From Myxocyprinus asiaticus (Eukaryota; Chordata; Actinopteri; Cypriniformes; Catostomidae), in NCBI RefSeq assembly GCF_019703515.2, contig NC_059365.1:37951001-38015000 (forward strand): a DNA stretch of 64,000 bases. The letters are read 5' to 3'. Position 1 is the first letter of the stretch; each line of letters starts with the position of its first letter. The notes below the pieces were generated by a model that worked only from the letters and a program-made list of their open reading frames with translations, searched no databases and was not told the DNA's origin. Shown here one piece after another: positions 44,201-50,200 of this stretch. A program made the translations under genes and the position numbers.

Positions 44201-47200
44201 TAAATGTTATATCACCCTCTTGTGGTGTCCCAATGCTATTATGCCAGACTGTTCAACAAAAGGCCAATTGGGTGAATTGGAAAGCACCCAAATTAGGCTT
44301 CTAATTTAAATGTCGGCTAATTTTAATATATCAATGCTTCAAAAATATATAGTTAAAATAAAGTGCCAATCAATGATCGATATATTGATATTTATGACAT
44401 CCCTACTTACCTCCCATATCTCTATGATAATTTGATCCCTAGATATGGCCAGGGCCTCACATGGGGCCTCTGTACATTGTCCCAAGTCAAAAGAGCCCAC
44501 AATGTTGGAGTCTTCCCATAGTGACTCATCATTTACACACTGTGTATATATGTAGGTTCATGCCATTTTGCAGCACAACAGATTTTGTGAATATAAATAA
44601 TTATTCTTTTCTCATCTCAGATGGTCCATTACTCCTCTCATGTACCCGGCTTCATTCTTATTCAAAATCCCCAGCACTGCTTATGTGGTTCTCACTAGCG
44701 TCAACATTCTCATTGGGATCAATGGCAGTGTGTCCACTTTTGTAATGGAGCTGTTTGGAAATAATGTAAGAAATCAATTTACTGGTCTGCTTCTAATGTT
44801 GGTAATTGTGATATCACAAGCAAGTCCTCATTTGTGCACATCTCGTCATCTTCAGGAAATTGGTGGAATCAACGACATCCTGAAGAATGTGTTACTGATC
44901 TTCCCCCACTTCTGTCTGGGTCGAGGTCTTATTGACATGGTCAAGAATCAGGCCATGGCTGACGCCCTTGAGAGATTTGGTAAGATTAGCTTACTTACAC
45001 TCTGAATCTGGGTTTGCAGATTCTTGGATACAATTTAAGCTCTATTAAGAATTATAGCAATGTTAATTTCAACATTTCAAAGTGTGACCTGATAACTTGA
45101 CCTTTGTCCTCTGTATTAGCTGTAGCTACTGCAAGGTATTGTTAGGGTAATCGTTATATATGGTGAATATTAAACTTTGTCTTTTGTCAGGCGAGGACCG
45201 TTTCCGTTCGCCACTCGAGTGGGACATGGTGGGCAAAAATCTTTTCGCCATGGCGGTGGAAGGAGTGGTCTTCTTCACCATCACGGTCCTTATCCAGTAC
45301 CGTTTCTTCTTCAAACCCAAGTAAGCTTCATCGATATTTACACGATCTCATATTCTGTCGAAACCCATTGTTCTCTGAAATAAAACATTTTGTTCACAGA
45401 AATGGTAAAGGAATTCAAATGATTTGCAGATAACATAGTTTCACTTGAAGATCTAAAATAAGTGATTGAACAACTCTTACAGGTCTTTAAGTGCCAAGTT
45501 GAGTCCGATTGGAGAAGAAGATGAGGATGTTGCCAGAGAGAGGCAGAAGATCATAAGTGGAGCTGGACAAGGAGACATTCTGGAACTCCGACAACTCACA
45601 AAGGTAAGAAATCTTCACCCAAGGATATTGGGTCACCTGGATGAATTTAAACTAGAAAAGATACAATAAAATATGAAGTGTCTGTGTCATCAGAGCAGTG
45701 GCCTAGCATTTATCACATGCTCCTGACAATATGAAGTGGTGCTCATATGAGACATGTGGGTTTGAACCTGGACTGCATCCTGTCCTTAACCAGTTCCCTT
45801 CTTTTCTCCATATCATTTCCTGTCATCCTGATACAAAGCCCAAAAAATTATTAAACAATATTTAATTATTTTGTCTAACAGGTGTACAAGAGGAAACAGA
45901 AGCCTGCTGTTGATCGTCTATGTGTGGGCATTCCTCCAGGAGAGGTAATTAATTATGACTGCCTCATGATCAAACTCATCCGAATGAATCACTCTTCTTG
46001 TTGACTGCTGTAAGACCACAAACTGATGACTGTTTCATTCTTCTTTCAGTGTTTTGGTCTGCTCGGTGTCAACGGAGCTGGAAAGACAAGTACCTTTAAA
46101 ATGCTAACCGGAGATTCTATGGTCACAAGTGGAGAAGCTTTCCTAGCAGGGAAGAGGTACAGCGATCTGAACATATGCAATTATGAGTTTAATAGAAACG
46201 TTTCATATACATTCACTTAGCACTTTATTAGGAACACTATGGTCCTAATAAAGTTCCCAACATGGTCTTCAGCTGTTATAGCCCATCCGCCTTAAATTTT
46301 GACGTGTTGTTCATTCTGAGATGCTATTCTGCTCACTACAATTGTACAGAGCGGTTATCCGAGTTACCGTAGACTTTCTGTCAGCTCAAACCAGTCTGGC
46401 CATTCTCTGTTGACCTCTCTCATCAACAAGGCATTTCCGTCTGCAGAGCTCACTGGATGTTTTTGGCACCATTCTGAGTAAATTCTAAAGACTGTTGTGT
46501 GTGAAAATCCCAGGAGTTCAGCAGTTACAGAAATACTCAAACCAGCCCGTCTGGCACCAACAATCATGCCATGGTTGAAATCACTGAGATACAGTTTTTT
46601 TTTCCATTCTGATGGTTGATGTGAACATTAACTGTATCTCCTGATCTGTATCTGCATGATTTTATGCACTGCAGCCACACAATTGACTAATTAGACAATC
46701 ACATGAATAAATAGATGAACAGGTGCACCTAATAAAGTGCTCAGTGAGAGTATATGTTACACTTAGAAATCATAAAATGAATTCTATGGTTGTATCATTG
46801 TGGTAAACATTCTCTTTTTGATGTCCAGTATACTCAGGGAGATAGATGAAGTTCATCAGAACATGGGCTACTGCCCTCAGTTTGATGCCATCAACGACCT
46901 GCTAACAGGTCGGGAACACCTGGAGTTCTATGCCATCCTGCGTGGTGTACCTGAAAAGGAAGTTTGTGAGGTGAGCAGAACATACAAACCAAGACAATTA
47001 TTTAGGCATTTTCTTATTTATTATCTTTTAATTACTTTCATGAAATATGACCTTAAGGGTGAAAAAAATCCTCCCCAACTGTCATTACCATAATGCAAAA
47101 AATGTCATCCTCATAACTGCAGTGCAAGAAAACATTAACAATATATAGTATTAATAACCATAAATAATATTATTTAAATTGTAAAAGTATTTATACTTCA

Positions 47201-50200
47201 TGGTTGTACTTTTTTCAAATTTATGCTGATTTAAACAATTGTTGAATTACAATGAGATTCTGAGAAAAATGCACACACATAAAAGAATTCAGACTCATTA
47301 CGGTAACGACAATTAATTTGTTTGATGTAGTGCTGTCAGTCGATTCAAATTTTAAATTGCGATTAATCGCAAATTTTTTCATAGTTAATCAGGATTAACC
47401 ACAGATTTTGAAAGTGCTGACTCTCTCTCTATATACTTATTTTCTAAGGAAAGAAATCAAAACAAGATGTAACAATACTGCTTGTAACAATACTGTTTTT
47501 TTTTATTTTTCAAACAAAGTCTTCCACAGTATACAGATAGAAATATAAAAAAAAAAAAAACGTGATTCACGTCAGGGCATCAATACCATTGTCAAGTGCC
47601 ATTTTTAACTCTAAATGAAAAGTGTTGCAGATGTCTTGTTCTGCTTTTAGCGCTGGCATGGCCCACATAATACTTCATCCGAATTGGCTTTTTGGTGAGT
47701 GTTAAGACTTGACATGCTTCCGTGGTAATTAAATTGCTTAAAAGTTTGTTTTGTTCAGCAAATAGCGTAAAGAAGTCTTTTCCCTCTCACTTGATCACTG
47801 ATGGAATTGGTTGTTTGTTTGAGGTGTGTGCATCAGTGTAATAATGTTCCCACCTCCCTGGACACATCGCAAGGGTTCTGCCCTATTCCAACCAGTGTTC
47901 AGAACTCACATGGAGCTGAATCTTCTTTTCTATTTTTGGGTGAAATGAGACCTGGACATTTTTTTGTGAGATTGCTGTGTTAAACTGTTAAAATGATTGG
48001 TTTCACTGATGTCTTGCTTCTCATACAGGTGGCAGAGTGGGGAATCCGTAAACTGGGCCTTGTGAAGTATGTGGACAAAAAAGCAGGAAGTTACAGCGGT
48101 GGCAACATGCGTAAACTCTCCACTGCCATTTCTCTCATAGGAGCTCCACCAGTGGTCTTCCTGGTATGTGCATTTCCCCAAACACTCACACACACACTTA
48201 CACAACTGCCTCCCTCTGTGAATGTCTGCAAACAAATCAACAAAAACAATATGATCATATAACCACTGTTTGATTATTCTCTCGGCTGGGTTTCCTGTTC
48301 TGGTTGTGTAAGGAGGTCAGGATTATAACATCACCAGAGCTGAATAACACTGAACTCCTTCCCCTTTGCGAATTGTATAAGGCCTCATAGTGGGTTGATT
48401 ACACAAAGGACACGCAAGAACGCTTAATCCCCCGTGTTGAACATAACGAGTGTGTTTTGGTTCATTTGAGTGTGTGAAACACGTATGAGGGAGAGACATG
48501 GCTTTCTTCCTGCTCATGTTGCTGTTCAGTTTGTCTTTCCTGTTAAACCTGTGGGCTAATCTGACTCTGGCTGTGCTGTTGGTTACAGGACGAGCCCACC
48601 ACTGGCATGGACCCCAAGGCACGGCGGGCACTGTGGAACTGCATTCACAGCGTCATCAAGGAGGGACGCTCCGTGGTGCTTACCTCACACAGGTAAAACG
48701 CAACAGATCTGACCTAATGCCTGACTGCTGAATGAAAGAGAATGGGAAGAAAATACTACCAGGGTTTATGTACTTAATTAAATCAATTGAACACTGATGC
48801 TGTAGAGGTAATATCAGCTGTTGTTTATGCTAATCTCAATAACATTAAAGTCAACATGAAATTTAAATTGACCACATTTTGTTTCCTAATACACACTAAA
48901 AAAAAATTGCTCTTTGGCTGAATTTGATTCAGTCGTAGCACCACAAACACTTTGTGTAGAAAGAACCTAGTTGAATTGTGTAAACCATACAAAATTATTT
49001 GTCGATTTAACTAAAATAAATCTTTTATTTCTTTATGTACTAACTAGTGAAAATTAGCATGCTAATTACATGCTGGTTGGAAGCACTACAGAGTTTAGTC
49101 TAGTAACTATGTTATGGTTAGCACAGCAATTGCTCAATGACGCGAACAATCAGTTTCATGTGCAACATATACCTGTCCTCATCGTTAGCTCAAGCTCCAC
49201 TCTTCACCATAATGGTGACCCCAAAAACTCCAACATAACAGAAGCTCTTCTAAATCTCAACGTAACAAAACACTGAACACTAACAATTTATATTCCCCTT
49301 TATATTCATCTTGCACAAAAACATATAAAATAACACTTAATTTTAACATGAACTCTCCATATCGAGTCCCATGCAAAGCATGCTGGAAAATTGAAATCCC
49401 CTGACCAGTTTCATCAATTCTATACTGAAAACCCTTATAAGTTGACTCTACTCAATTGATTGAGTAAACTTGTTCCCTCAAGTGAATTGAGCAATGGTGT
49501 CTCCAAAACTTGTGTAATTACATTCACTTAACTTGGTGATCATATAGAATGAACTTAACTAATTTAAGGTAACTAGATGCAACTAGACTTAACTCAAAAT
49601 TGCTATTAAAATGTGTTGTTTCAACGTAATAATGTTAACTGAATGGACTCAAATTTAGGTCATTCAATAACACAGTTTAAATAATGAAGAAAAAACTTAA
49701 AACTATATTCTAGGTCAGTTATTAAATAAACTTATTTCTCCACAGAAATGCATAGACACCTGTACTTCAGTTGCACATGCACAAGGAGAACTGAGATAGT
49801 GTTAACAGGGTCCAACTTGACCAAAGGGGACACAGGTCACCTTAATGGCGACATCACACAAAACAACAAAATTAATACTACAAAAGAGCTAAAACATAAT
49901 TACGTAAATAACTGAAGCACAAGGCATTGTGGTTATTCCCCATGGCCTCAATTTTGTACTCAACAGTTTGAGTTATTAACACTTAAAATCTTAAGTTTAT
50001 GGATTTTTAAGAAAAATAAGTTCAAGGAACATAGATATTTGAGTTATGAGTCCAAAACCTGACATTTCAAGTAATGTTTAATTAAGACAACTTGATTTTT
50101 CCAGCAATGACAACATTAGGGTTTACAGTATACATCAACACCACAAAAAGTATTCATGTAGTCTCAACTCAAATGGATTAAATAAACTTTCATTTTACAA

